A DNA stretch of 43,302 nucleotides from assembly GCA_963205265.1 (NCBI GenBank), contig CAUJJI010000032.1, positions 1 through 43,302 on the forward strand, in the 5' to 3' direction. The notes beneath the pieces were generated by a model. The model saw only the letters and a list, made by a program, of their open reading frames with translations, was not told the origin of the DNA and did not search any database. Shown here piece by piece: positions 25,759 through 34,484 of this stretch; positions within the stretch are counted from its first letter, which is position 1, and every line of letters begins with the position of its first letter. This stretch comes from Pseudomonadota bacterium (GTDB lineage: Bacteria; Pseudomonadota; Alphaproteobacteria; Sphingomonadales; Sphingomonadaceae). The position numbers and the translations under genes are program-made.

Positions 25759-26018
25759 CCTGGCGGCCGGCCCAAGTCGACCCGCGCTCGACGTTGCCCG
25801 AAACCATGCAAGGGAATTGACCGGTAGCAAAGGATATCGTGTAACAATGCGGTGAATTGGTTAATCACCGAGCTCGCCTGTAGCGGCCGATCGGCCGCAA
25901 AGTCGAGCGTAACGTAGTTAACGTTGTTGTTCGTTTTTCCAAACGTTCTATCTAATATTCCATACGGCTGGCGTGATTTCGGGTAAGCACTGGGGGTCTC
26001 CGGCGCGACAGGGTCTTG

Positions 26019-27425
26019 ATGAGGGTCAGATTGCACCAGAATCGCATCCTTTCCAAGGCTACCCCCGCGGGCGGTTGGCGCAGCCAGCTGTTCTCGAATC
26101 TCGAACAGATGCGGGTCATGTGCATGCTGGCGTGCGCCACGCTCGATGCCCTTGCGATCTATGCGGGCTTCAGCACGGCCGAGGCTATCCAGCACTACCG
26201 CTGGCTGGACCCGGGCGGCGTGCCGCTCGGCATCATCATGTCGGCCGCGTTCCTCTACCTGGCCGCGACATACGAGGCATATTCCACGCCGACGCTGATC
26301 AGGGTCTCGAGCTCGGTCGTGGCGGCCTGGCGAGCCTTGATCGCCTGCCTGCTCGGCCTCATCGTCTGCATCTTCCTGATGCATCTGGCCAATTCATTCT
26401 CCCGGCTGGCCTTGTTTCACGCGACGGTATCCGCCGCCATCTATCTCGCGATCTCGCGGACATGCTGCGCGATCGCGATCCGCCGCCTGTTCAAAGGCGG
26501 CTTTTCGCAGGATGTCGTGATCACCGATCAGGAGGGCGGGAACTACCCGGACTCGGTCGAGGTCATCAACGCCGCCGAGCACAGGCTGATACCCGATCTC
26601 AACGATCCGGTGCAGGTCGCGCGGATATCCGAACTGCTGTCGGGCTGCGACCGCGTGATCCTGGATTGCTCCATGTCCGTACGCGATGCATGGATCGTTC
26701 TCCTCAAGGCCACGGGCGTGAGTTGCGAACTGATCGTGCCCAGTACCTCGATCTATGCCGCTGTCGGCGTAGGCCAGTTCGGACTTCGGGATACGCTGGT
26801 CCTGTCGCGGGGACCGCTCAGCCTTGGCAGTCGCATAAAGAAGCGCGCTTTCGACCTCGTGCTGACGCTGGTGATCCTGGTTCTGACCGGACCGCTGATG
26901 CTGATCACCGCATTGCTGATCCGGCTGGAATCGCCCGGGCCGGCGCTGTTCGCCCAGGAGCGGGTCGGTCAAGGCAACAAGACCTTCAAGATCTACAAGT
27001 TCCGCTCGATGCGGCAAGCCAGCTCGGACGCGCGCGGCGAGCGCTCCACGGGGCGCGACGACGACCGCTTCACGCGCATCGGCCGGTTCATCCGGCGGAC
27101 CAGCATCGACGAGCTCCCGCAGTTCTTCAATGTCCTGCTGGGCGACATGTCGATCATCGGGCCGAGGCCGCATGCCCTGGGCTCCCGCGCCGGTGAGCAG
27201 CTGTTCTGGGAAGTCTCGGATCGTTACTGGATGCGGCACGCGCTCAAGCCGGGAATTACCGGCCTGGCCCAGATCAAGGGCTATCGTGGCGCGACCGAGC
27301 AGAAGGAAGACCTCGAGGCGCGGTTGCGTTACGATCTCGAATACCTGCAATCGTGGAGCCTGCGGAACGATCTCGCCATCCTCCTCGCCACCCTGCGCGT
27401 CGTCGTGCATGAAAATGCCTATTGA
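26019..27425 (+). CDS. Initiating polyprenyl-phosphate hexose-1-phosphate transferase (WbaP/WcaJ type)
   Basis: A 468-residue inner-membrane enzyme that starts the repeat unit by moving a sugar-1-phosphate to undecaprenyl phosphate. The N-terminal half has four predicted helices and a CoA-binding-like soluble domain (SQDVVITDQEGG onwards). The C-terminal catalytic domain has its membrane-reentrant helix at about 275-300, then KIYKFRSMRQ near 325, TSIDELPQFFNVLLGDMS near 363, IGPRPHA, and KPGITGLAQIKGYRG near 410. The ATG at 26019 is preceded immediately by an in-frame TTG. About 260 AT-richer bases upstream presumably carry a promoter. The enzyme defines the start of lipid-linked synthesis in this locus. 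Confidence 0.92.
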   Translation: MRVRLHQNRILSKATPAGGWRSQLFSNLEQMRVMCMLACATLDALAIYAGFSTAEAIQHYRWLDPGGVPLGIIMSAAFLYLAATYEAYSTPTLIRVSSSVVAAWRALIACLLGLIVCIFLMHLANSFSRLALFHATVSAAIYLAISRTCCAIAIRRLFKGGFSQDVVITDQEGGNYPDSVEVINAAEHRLIPDLNDPVQVARISELLSGCDRVILDCSMSVRDAWIVLLKATGVSCELIVPSTSIYAAVGVGQFGLRDTLVLSRGPLSLGSRIKKRAFDLVLTLVILVLTGPLMLITALLIRLESPGPALFAQERVGQGNKTFKIYKFRSMRQASSDARGERSTGRDDDRFTRIGRFIRRTSIDELPQFFNVLLGDMSIIGPRPHALGSRAGEQLFWEVSDRYWMRHALKPGITGLAQIKGYRGATEQKEDLEARLRYDLEYLQSWSLRNDLAILLATLRVVVHENAY

Positions 27426-27497
27426 CGGCGACGGCCCGGCCCAGAAGACCTTGCATCGGCCGGGCCATGTCTGGCCTGCTTCCATCGGAAGATTTCC

Positions 27498-28859
27498 ATG
27501 CAATATATAGTCATTGCGCTGATGGTCCTGGCGATACCGCTGTTTTTCGGCCTGCCGTCCCGCGACGGCGCCAGACGGAACTACGCCTTGACGGCGATCG
27601 GCCTGCTTTGCTTCGTCGGCGGCACGATCCAGAGCGATGCCGCAATTGTCAGCTGGCCGGTCTGGGCCGGCCCGTCCCGCGGCTTCGTGCTGGGCCCGCT
27701 GGACGTCCTCGCAGCCCTGCTCGTCTTTACCCGAAGGAATACCGTTGCCGGGCTGCCGCTGACATGGCTGGTCGCGCTGTACGGCGCATCGGTCGCGGTA
27801 TCGATCTTCCTGGCCACAGTACCCATGGCGACGGCCTTTTCGATCTGGCAGCTCGCACGATCGAGCCTGCTGTTCTTGGCAGTGGCAGGCGAATTCGGGC
27901 GCCGGGGCGCGATGACCGCCTTGCTCAAGGGACTGTCTCTGGGCCTGATCCTCCAGGCGTCCTACGTCGTGAACCAGAAGCTTCACGGCGTTGTCCAGGC
28001 AAGCGGCACCTTCCCCCACCAGAACCTGCTGGGGATGATGGTCACCCTTGCCTTGCTGCCTCTTGCCTCGGTGATCCTGGAAGGCGAACGAAGCCGCCTG
28101 ATGAAGTTGGGCGCACTCGCCGGAATGGTGATCATCGTCGGTGGCGGATCGCGGGGTACCATGGGCGTCTCCGCCGCGGCTCTCGTGATCCTGGTGATCG
28201 CTTCGCTCTGGCGACGGCGCACGAAGCTCAAGATGCGCATGCTGGGCGTGGGCCTGCTTGCAATGGTCGTGGTCGTTCCCCTGGGGTTCCTGACCTTGAA
28301 GGAACGCTTCGGAAACACCTCGATCATGACTCAGGAGGACCAGCGGGCCGCCTTCGAAAGGGCGGCTCGCGCGATTTCGCGCGATCATCCGTTCGGCATC
28401 GGGGCAAACCAGTTTGCCAATGTCTCCAACCTCGGTGGATATGCAGAGCGCGCAGGCGTGGACTGGAGCTACGCCAATCGCTCCGTGCCCGTCCACAATG
28501 TCTATCTGCTGGCAAGGGCCGAGACGGGCTGGGCCGGCCAGGCTATCCTCCTTCTGCTGTTCGTCGTCCCGATCATCAGCAGCTTCCGCGCCGCTTTCGC
28601 CAACCGCTCGAGCTATGGCGGGGGCTTGGTGCTGGGCTCGGCGGTCGCGATCCTCGCCATCGCGATACAAAGCAACTACGAGTATGCCTTGGCGATGTTC
28701 CCGGTTCAGGCGCTGCTTCTGGCAAATATCGGCTTCGTCTCCGGGCAGTTGAAGGCTGGAGCAAAGCGGCCCAAGGCTGCCAGAACGCGCCGCAAGGCCT
28801 TCGTCATCGAGGAAAATGCCGCTGCGCCCTTGCTGACCGCAGCCGACAAGCGTTCTTGA
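27498..28859 (+). CDS. Wzy-like O-antigen polymerase/ligase family membrane protein
   Basis: A 453-residue protein with about eleven membrane helices and a large periplasmic loop, the layout of the Wzy/WaaL superfamily. The family signature region is the loop with FPHQNLLGMM near residue 170 and the HPFGIGANQFANV block near 295, followed by VPVHNVYLLARAETG near 330. Such enzymes polymerise or ligate lipid-linked repeats in the periplasm. A basic cytosolic tail follows the last helix. GGAAGA precedes the ATG. Its position between the initiating transferase and the flippase suits the polymerase role. Confidence 0.82.
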   Translation: MQYIVIALMVLAIPLFFGLPSRDGARRNYALTAIGLLCFVGGTIQSDAAIVSWPVWAGPSRGFVLGPLDVLAALLVFTRRNTVAGLPLTWLVALYGASVAVSIFLATVPMATAFSIWQLARSSLLFLAVAGEFGRRGAMTALLKGLSLGLILQASYVVNQKLHGVVQASGTFPHQNLLGMMVTLALLPLASVILEGERSRLMKLGALAGMVIIVGGGSRGTMGVSAAALVILVIASLWRRRTKLKMRMLGVGLLAMVVVVPLGFLTLKERFGNTSIMTQEDQRAAFERAARAISRDHPFGIGANQFANVSNLGGYAERAGVDWSYANRSVPVHNVYLLARAETGWAGQAILLLLFVVPIISSFRAAFANRSSYGGGLVLGSAVAILAIAIQSNYEYALAMFPVQALLLANIGFVSGQLKAGAKRPKAARTRRKAFVIEENAAAPLLTAADKRS

Positions 28860-28929
28860 AAAGGTAACCATATCACCAGAAAGGGGTGCTAGGTACCTGC
28901 TGGTTCAAAAAGCCGAAAGGACGTCGACG

Positions 28930-29634
28930 TTGGCTGACCACAGACCGAACGACTGGGAAAGTGCAATGCTCGGCTACGCCGATGCACTGAAGGCAATCGT
29001 TGCGCGCTACCCCCATGCTCGGTTGCTGGAACTCGGGGCAGGCCGACGTCCGTCCTTCGCGCCCGACGAGATGCCGGGCACCATCGAATCCTACACCGTC
29101 AACGATATCAGCGAAGCCGAACTCACGCTGTTGCCGGAAGGCTACGAGAAAGCCTGCTTCGACGTCAGCGGCGACGCCGGCAAGTTCCGCGACACCTATG
29201 ACGTGGTCTTTTCCCGCTTCCTGGCCGAACACGTGCCCGACGGCATCGCCATGCACCGCAACGTCTACGCAGTCCTGCGGCCGGGAGGCGTGGCCTTCCA
29301 CCTGATCCCGACTCTCTACGCCCTGCCGTTCGTGATCAACAAGTACCTGCCGGAAAGGCTGACCACCACCATCCTCAAGGTGCTTGCGCCCCGGCGCGCG
29401 ATCAGTCCCAAGTTCCCGGCCGTCTACTCGGCCTGCTATGCAAACCCCCGGCGCATGGAATCGATCCTGCGCGGCCTCGGCTACCGCGAGGTCAGCGTCC
29501 TTCCGTTCTATGGTCATTTCTATTACGAGAATATCCCCGTGCTCAATGCCCTGCACCGCCGCTTCTCCCGACTTGCGGCATCGCTCGGGTGGAACTTCTT
29601 CGCATCCTATGCCTATGTCGAGGCGCGGAAGTAG
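28930..29634 (+). CDS. Class I SAM-dependent methyltransferase
   Basis: A 234-residue protein with the SAM-binding motif I LLELGAGRRPSF near residue 33, an acidic end of beta 2 (YTVNDISEAEL near 60), and the motif VLRPGGVAFHLIPT near 115. The fold is that of class I methyltransferases often found in sugar loci, where they methylate the polymer or a sugar precursor. The TTG at 28930 has AGGA eight to nine bases upstream; an internal ATG at 28966 is an alternative and would leave the SAM domain whole. The acceptor is unknown. Confidence 0.8.
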   Translation: MADHRPNDWESAMLGYADALKAIVARYPHARLLELGAGRRPSFAPDEMPGTIESYTVNDISEAELTLLPEGYEKACFDVSGDAGKFRDTYDVVFSRFLAEHVPDGIAMHRNVYAVLRPGGVAFHLIPTLYALPFVINKYLPERLTTTILKVLAPRRAISPKFPAVYSACYANPRRMESILRGLGYREVSVLPFYGHFYYENIPVLNALHRRFSRLAASLGWNFFASYAYVEARK

Positions 29635-29674
29635 GGTGTGGAGACAGTGCTGAAATCGCCGACATGGTAGGGTA

Positions 29675-31093
29675 ATGACCAGCATAGCTGCAAAGCTTGC
29701 GCGGTTTCCGCGCAATACGCAGCGATTGCTGCGCGGTCGTCTCGGCGCTGACGCGGCCTGGATCGCCGTTCCCTTCGCGGCGCAGCAGGCGATCCGCCTC
29801 GCCACCAACATCGCCCTCGCGCGGATGCTGGCCCCCGAGATGTTCGGGGTCATGGTCATCGTCAACACCTTGCGGACGGGGCTCGAACTGATGTCGGACA
29901 TCGGCATCGGGCAAAGCGTGGTGCGCAGCGACAACGCCGGGGACCGCGAGTTCCTCGACACGGCGTGGACGCTGCAGCTTCTCCGCGGCGCATTGCTTGC
30001 GCTGGCCTGCATGATCGGCGCCGCTCCGATCGCGGCGAGCATGGGCAATCAGGACATGACGCCGATCCTGTTCGTCGCCAGCAGCGTCTTCGTCCTTACC
30101 GGACTGCAGGGACCGGGGCTGTTCCTCAACCAGCGCGCGGTCAAGCTGCGGCAACGCGCGACCTACGACATCGGCTGTACCATATTCCAGTGCGCGATCA
30201 CGATCGTGCTGGCGGCAATCATGCCGAGCGTCTGGGCGCTGGTCTGGGGCCTGGTGATCAGCTCCGTATTCTCCACCTTGATGAGCTATGCGTTCAGGCC
30301 GCTGATGCTGCCGCGGCTGGCCTGGCATCCCGACCACGTCCGCGAGATATTCCATTTCGGCAAGTGGCTGTTCGCCTCCACCGCGATCTATTTCGCCGCC
30401 ATCAGCACCGACAAGATCTACTTCAGCGCCAAGCTGCCTCTGGTGCTGGTCGGCATCTACAGCATCGCCCGCACCTTCTCGGACCTCCTCGGACAGCTGG
30501 CGCAGCGTGCCGCTTCCTTCCTGGTGTTCCCGAAGATGGCCATGCTCAAGGAGCAGCTCAAGGAGCAGCGCAACGAACTGGCCGACCGGCTGCGGGGTGC
30601 CCGCATAACCGCGCTGGCCCTGCTGGCCCTTGGCATGTCGATCGCGATTGCCGGTTCCGACGCGTTCTTCCTGCTCTGCTACGACGCCCGCTACCATGCC
30701 GCGGCCTTCATGCTGCCGTTCCTCCTCCTGGGCACATGGTTCGGCGTTCTCGCCACCTTTGCCGAGGCGACGCTGATGGGATGCGACCGGCCGGCTACTG
30801 CGGCGGCCGGAAACGCTGCGAAGTTCGCAACGCTGGCCGTGGGACTGCCCCTGGCCATGGCGGGAGGAAACCTGTTCGTCGCGCTGCTGGTGCTGGCCGC
30901 GGCAGAAATCGCTCGCTGGCTGCTGTTGTGCGGCTTCCTGCAGCGCGAAGGGCTGGCGTCGGTCGGGATCGAGGCCATGCTCACGCTGGGCATGCTGATC
31001 CTCGCCGTAGCGCTCAAGCTGGTGGCCGGGGCGACCGGGATCGTTCCCGATCTGGCGGAGCTCTGGCAGCTGGGAAGCTCGGTCCATGGCTGA
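29675..31093 (+). CDS. Wzx-like oligosaccharide flippase (MOP family)
   Basis: A 472-residue polytopic protein with about twelve helices. The N-terminal block AQQAIRLATNIALARMLAPEMFG is typical of Wzx/lipopolysaccharide flippases, followed by a soluble loop and MSDIGIGQSVVRSD near residue 75. The family moves undecaprenyl-diphosphate-linked repeats to the outer face of the inner membrane. It sits between the methyltransferase and the GT4 gene on the same strand. A second MOP protein is encoded at 41032-42498, outside the main run. The C-terminal helices are followed by a short periplasmic or cytosolic tail. Confidence 0.88.
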   Translation: MTSIAAKLARFPRNTQRLLRGRLGADAAWIAVPFAAQQAIRLATNIALARMLAPEMFGVMVIVNTLRTGLELMSDIGIGQSVVRSDNAGDREFLDTAWTLQLLRGALLALACMIGAAPIAASMGNQDMTPILFVASSVFVLTGLQGPGLFLNQRAVKLRQRATYDIGCTIFQCAITIVLAAIMPSVWALVWGLVISSVFSTLMSYAFRPLMLPRLAWHPDHVREIFHFGKWLFASTAIYFAAISTDKIYFSAKLPLVLVGIYSIARTFSDLLGQLAQRAASFLVFPKMAMLKEQLKEQRNELADRLRGARITALALLALGMSIAIAGSDAFFLLCYDARYHAAAFMLPFLLLGTWFGVLATFAEATLMGCDRPATAAAGNAAKFATLAVGLPLAMAGGNLFVALLVLAAAEIARWLLLCGFLQREGLASVGIEAMLTLGMLILAVALKLVAGATGIVPDLAELWQLGSSVHG

Positions 31094-31129
31094 GGGGCGC
31101 AGGCGGCGGGGCCGCGCGGTCGGCTGCAC

Positions 31130-32395
31130 ATGACCGGCGGCGGGCCGCTTACGGCATCACCTGGCCCCGAGGCGAGGTCGCGGGTCGGCTATGTCATGAC
31201 CCACTATCCACGGCTCGCCCAGACGTTCATCGCGGGCGAGATCGACATGGTCGAGCGCCTTGGCCTGTCGGTTCAGCCGTTTGCGATAAACACGCCCGAC
31301 AGCGTCGAGCTTGCGGCCCTGGGGGCGAGCGAGCGGGCCGGGCGGACCATCTACCTCAAGCGTTCGCTCCTCGCCGCCGCCGGGATCCTGTCGTTGCAGA
31401 CGATGCGCCACCCTCTTGCGATGGCGCGCGTCTGGTTCGCAGCGGTGCGCAGCGGCGGCGGCCACGCCAAGCGAACGCTCCGCCGGCTCGCGCATCTGGC
31501 GCAGGCAGCGCTGGTGGCAAGGCAGTGCGCAGCCCAGGACATCGAGCGCCTGCACGCCCATTTCGGCCTCGCGCCCGCCACGATAGCCTGGCTGGCGAGC
31601 GAGATATCGCAGGCTCAAGGGCGCCGCTGCGCGTTCAGCTTCACCATCCACGGCTTTCACGACTTCGTCGATCGCGATGAAGCCAGGCTCGACCTCAAGG
31701 CGGCAGCGGCACGCGAGGTCGTCTGCATCAGCGACTTCACGCGCTCGCAGCTGTGCCTGTTTTCCGATCCCGCACTGTGGCAGCGCTATCGCGTCGTCCG
31801 CTGCGGCGTCGATCTGGCCGCCTTTTCCTATCGCGATCCACGGCCGCTCGACGGCGACGCGGTGCTGCTCGCAGTCGGCCGCCTCTCGCCGGAAAAGGGG
31901 CTCGGCGTGCTGATCGAAGCGGTGGCCGAGCTGCGCCGCGACGGCTTCGGCGTGCGCCTTCGCCTGGTCGGCGACGGCCCGCAGCGCGCGGCGCTGGCCG
32001 AGCAGGCGCAGGCGGCCGGCATTGCCGAGCATGTCCACTTCGCGGGCGAGCTGCCGCCCCGGCGCGTGCAGGAGGAACTGCGGGCAGCCGACGTCTTCTG
32101 CATGGCCTCGTTCAGCGAGGGACTGCCCGTCTCGCTGATGGAAGCCATGGCCGTCGGCGTGCCGGTCGTGACCACCTGGATCGCAGGCATCCCGGAGCTG
32201 GCGGAGGACGACGTCACCGCCCTGACCGTCCCGCCGGCGCGGGCAGACCGGATCGCCGCCGCCATAGCGCGCCTGTGCGCCGAGGTCGAGCTGGGGCCGA
32301 GGCTCGCCAGGGCAGCGCGCGCGCGCGTGGAAGCGCTGCACGACCAGACCAGGTCCGGGGCGGAAATGGCGCGCATCCTGGGCCTCGCGACATGA
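31130..32395 (+). CDS. Family 4 glycosyltransferase
   Basis: A 421-residue GT-B transferase. The N-terminal domain has GYVMTHYPRLAQTFIAGEI and LHAHFGLAPAT. The C-terminal domain has the phosphate-binding LLAVGRLSPEKGLGVLIEA near residue 245 and the family 4 E-x7-E signature in SFSEGLPVSLMEAMAVGVPVV, cut here at the two glutamates (FSEGLP and LMEAM) near 325-335. It resembles EpsE-type transferases of exosortase-linked exopolysaccharide loci. Its stop overlaps the next ATG (ATGA), and that gene overlaps the following one, giving a tightly coupled trio. The donor sugar cannot be told. Confidence 0.88.
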   Translation: MTGGGPLTASPGPEARSRVGYVMTHYPRLAQTFIAGEIDMVERLGLSVQPFAINTPDSVELAALGASERAGRTIYLKRSLLAAAGILSLQTMRHPLAMARVWFAAVRSGGGHAKRTLRRLAHLAQAALVARQCAAQDIERLHAHFGLAPATIAWLASEISQAQGRRCAFSFTIHGFHDFVDRDEARLDLKAAAAREVVCISDFTRSQLCLFSDPALWQRYRVVRCGVDLAAFSYRDPRPLDGDAVLLAVGRLSPEKGLGVLIEAVAELRRDGFGVRLRLVGDGPQRAALAEQAQAAGIAEHVHFAGELPPRRVQEELRAADVFCMASFSEGLPVSLMEAMAVGVPVVTTWIAGIPELAEDDVTALTVPPARADRIAAAIARLCAEVELGPRLARAARARVEALHDQTRSGAEMARILGLAT

Positions 32396-33459
32396 GCGCC
32401 GCCAGGCCCGGCGATCCCCTGCGGGCGGCGGTGATCGGCTGCGGCGCCATCGCCTACGAGCATCTGCCGTGGCTTGCCGCCACGCCGCAGGCTAGGCTGG
32501 TGGCGCTGTGCGACCAGTCGCCCGCGCTCGCCCAGGCGGCGCGCGATCACTTCGGCGCGGGCTCGATCCATGTCGATGCCGCGGCCATGCTGGCGGAAGT
32601 GAAGCCGGACATCGTCCATGTGCTCACCCCGCCCCATACCCACGACCAGCTGGTTCGGCTGGCGCTGGCCGCCGGGGCGCACGTGGTCTGCGAGAAGCCG
32701 ATGTGCGGGACGGCTGCAGAGACCGCCGCCCTGCTCGATCTCGCCCGCGAGACCGGGCGGAGCCTGATCGAGAGCCGCAACCTGTTGTTCAACGACGCCA
32801 TCCTGGCGATCCGTGGTGCCATCGCCGAGGGCCGGCTCGGCGACGTGCGGAGCTGCGACATCGTGCTCCATCTCGACTTCCTGCAGGGGCCGTTCGGCGA
32901 CCTCAATCTGGATGGTCCGGCGGTTCGCGTGCCGGCCGGCGCCATCCACGATTTCCTTCCCCACCTGGTCTATCTCTTCGCCGAACTCACCGGCAGCACG
33001 CAGATCGACGCGGTGCACGGCAGTCTCGAGAACCGGAGCGGCAATCGCCGCGCCGGCTTCGACTTCCTGGACGTGCTCGTCGCGGCCGGGGCGGTCCGCG
33101 GCCGCCTGCGCATCGCCACCGATGTCCAGCCGGAGCGCTTCCGCCTGAGCGTCGGCGGATCGCGCGCCACGGTCGAGACTGACCTCTACAATCCCTACCT
33201 GCGGTTCGAAGGCGCACCCGATGTCGGCAAGCGCGCACCGCTCGGGCAGCTGCGCAGCGGGCTGGCGATGGCACGGGCGGGCCTGACCAACCTGTGGGAC
33301 AAGGTCGGACAGCACGGCACGATGCACGGCATGCCGCGCATGCTCGACGCCGTCTATTCCGCGCTGCGCGGCGGCACTGCCTTGCCGATAACCCCCGATC
33401 AGATCCTGACGACCGCCCGGATGGTCGACCGGATCGTCGCGCTGGGCGATCGCGCATGA
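32392..33459 (+). CDS. Gfo/Idh/MocA family oxidoreductase
   Basis: A 355-residue NAD(P)-dependent sugar dehydrogenase-like protein. The Rossmann motif is AAVIGCGAIAYEHLPWL near residue 12, then VLTPPHTHDQL near 75 and the catalytic lysine in VVCEKPMCGTA near 102. The second domain has AIHDFLPHLVYL near 185, with the conserved His. These enzymes oxidise or reduce sugar intermediates, often of nucleotide sugars in polysaccharide loci. It is coupled by four-base overlaps to the GT4 gene before it and the SDR gene after it. The substrate is unknown; the lack of an adjacent aminotransferase argues against a simple amino-sugar route. Confidence 0.85.
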   Translation: MSAARPGDPLRAAVIGCGAIAYEHLPWLAATPQARLVALCDQSPALAQAARDHFGAGSIHVDAAAMLAEVKPDIVHVLTPPHTHDQLVRLALAAGAHVVCEKPMCGTAAETAALLDLARETGRSLIESRNLLFNDAILAIRGAIAEGRLGDVRSCDIVLHLDFLQGPFGDLNLDGPAVRVPAGAIHDFLPHLVYLFAELTGSTQIDAVHGSLENRSGNRRAGFDFLDVLVAAGAVRGRLRIATDVQPERFRLSVGGSRATVETDLYNPYLRFEGAPDVGKRAPLGQLRSGLAMARAGLTNLWDKVGQHGTMHGMPRMLDAVYSALRGGTALPITPDQILTTARMVDRIVALGDRA

Positions 33460-34484
33460 AGGTGCTCGTCACCGGTGCCGGGGGCTTCCTCGGCCGATCG
33501 GTCGTCCGCGCGGCGGCCGGGGCCGGCCATCATGTCGTGGCGATGCACCGTCCCGCCTCCCTGCCCGATCCGGCATCGCTCCCGGCCGGTGTCGAGATCC
33601 TGCCGGGCGACCTCCGCCAGCCGGGTCGCTGGGCGGAGCACCTGTCCGGCATCGAGGCCGTGATCCATTGCGCCGCCGCGGCCAGCGGCAATCTGCCCAC
33701 CCAGCTTGCCGGCACCGTCGTTGCCACCGAAAACCTCCTGGCGGCGCTGCCCGAAAGCCTGAAGCGCTTCGTCCATGTCAGCAGCCTGTCGGTCTACGAT
33801 TTCTCCGCGCCGCGCTGGCACGGTTGCCTCGACGAGGATACCCCGCTCGAAAGCCGGCCGCTGCGCCGCGACGCCTACACCCAGACCAAGTTGCAGCAGG
33901 AGGCGATGGTGCGCGCCCATTGCGCCGGCCGCCCGATCGGCCTGGTCGTCGTCCGGCCCGGCGCGATCTACGGCCCCGGCAAGGACTGGGACTTCGGCCG
34001 CGCGATGCGGATCGGCCGGTTCGATCTCATCTTTGCGCCTCTATCGCCCATGCGCCTGACGCATGTCGGCAATTGTGCCGACGCGATCGTCGCGGCGCTC
34101 GCCGTCGCCCCGGCGGGCGAGACGATCGTCAACCTGATCGACGACGAACAGCCGAGCCATTGGGCCTACCATCGCCTGGCCCGGCGCGCAGGGCTGCCGG
34201 CAGGCATCGGCATCGGCGTGCCCTATCTCGCCGTCCGCGCGCTCGGCCTGCTGGCGCGCCTGGCCAGCCGGCTGGGCTTCGCGGGCAAGGCGCGCCTGCC
34301 CGAATTGCTGGATCTTCCCCGGCAGGAAGTGCGGTGGCGGCCCTTGCGCTATCCGAACGCGCGGGCCAGGCAGGCGCTGGGCTGGTCTCCCGCCGTGTCG
34401 CTGCGCGAAGGCGTGGCTGGCCTGGCCGCCGCGCAGCAGGCGCAAGCGGAACTGCCGGAATCCGGCGAGCCGATCAGGGCCTGA
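33456..34484 (+). CDS. NAD-dependent epimerase/dehydratase (extended SDR)
   Basis: A 342-residue extended SDR. GAGGFLGRSVV gives the NAD site at residues 7-17, VHVSSLSVYDF the catalytic Ser region near 110, and YTQTKLQQE the Tyr-x3-Lys pair near 142-146; VVRPGAIYGPG follows near 165. The C-terminus continues with a hydrophobic segment (YLAVRALGLLARLAS), unusual for soluble epimerases. It probably edits a sugar or a lipid-linked sugar together with the Gfo/Idh/MocA protein. The gene overlaps the 3' end of the opposing SleB-type gene by eleven bases. Confidence 0.83.
   Translation: MKVLVTGAGGFLGRSVVRAAAGAGHHVVAMHRPASLPDPASLPAGVEILPGDLRQPGRWAEHLSGIEAVIHCAAAASGNLPTQLAGTVVATENLLAALPESLKRFVHVSSLSVYDFSAPRWHGCLDEDTPLESRPLRRDAYTQTKLQQEAMVRAHCAGRPIGLVVVRPGAIYGPGKDWDFGRAMRIGRFDLIFAPLSPMRLTHVGNCADAIVAALAVAPAGETIVNLIDDEQPSHWAYHRLARRAGLPAGIGIGVPYLAVRALGLLARLASRLGFAGKARLPELLDLPRQEVRWRPLRYPNARARQALGWSPAVSLREGVAGLAAAQQAQAELPESGEPIRA

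Noticed and set aside
26394..28871. Minus-strand frame of 825 codons opposite the hexose-1-P transferase and Wzy genes
   Set aside because: Antisense shadow with low-complexity, charged composition; both plus-strand genes are clearly recognisable.
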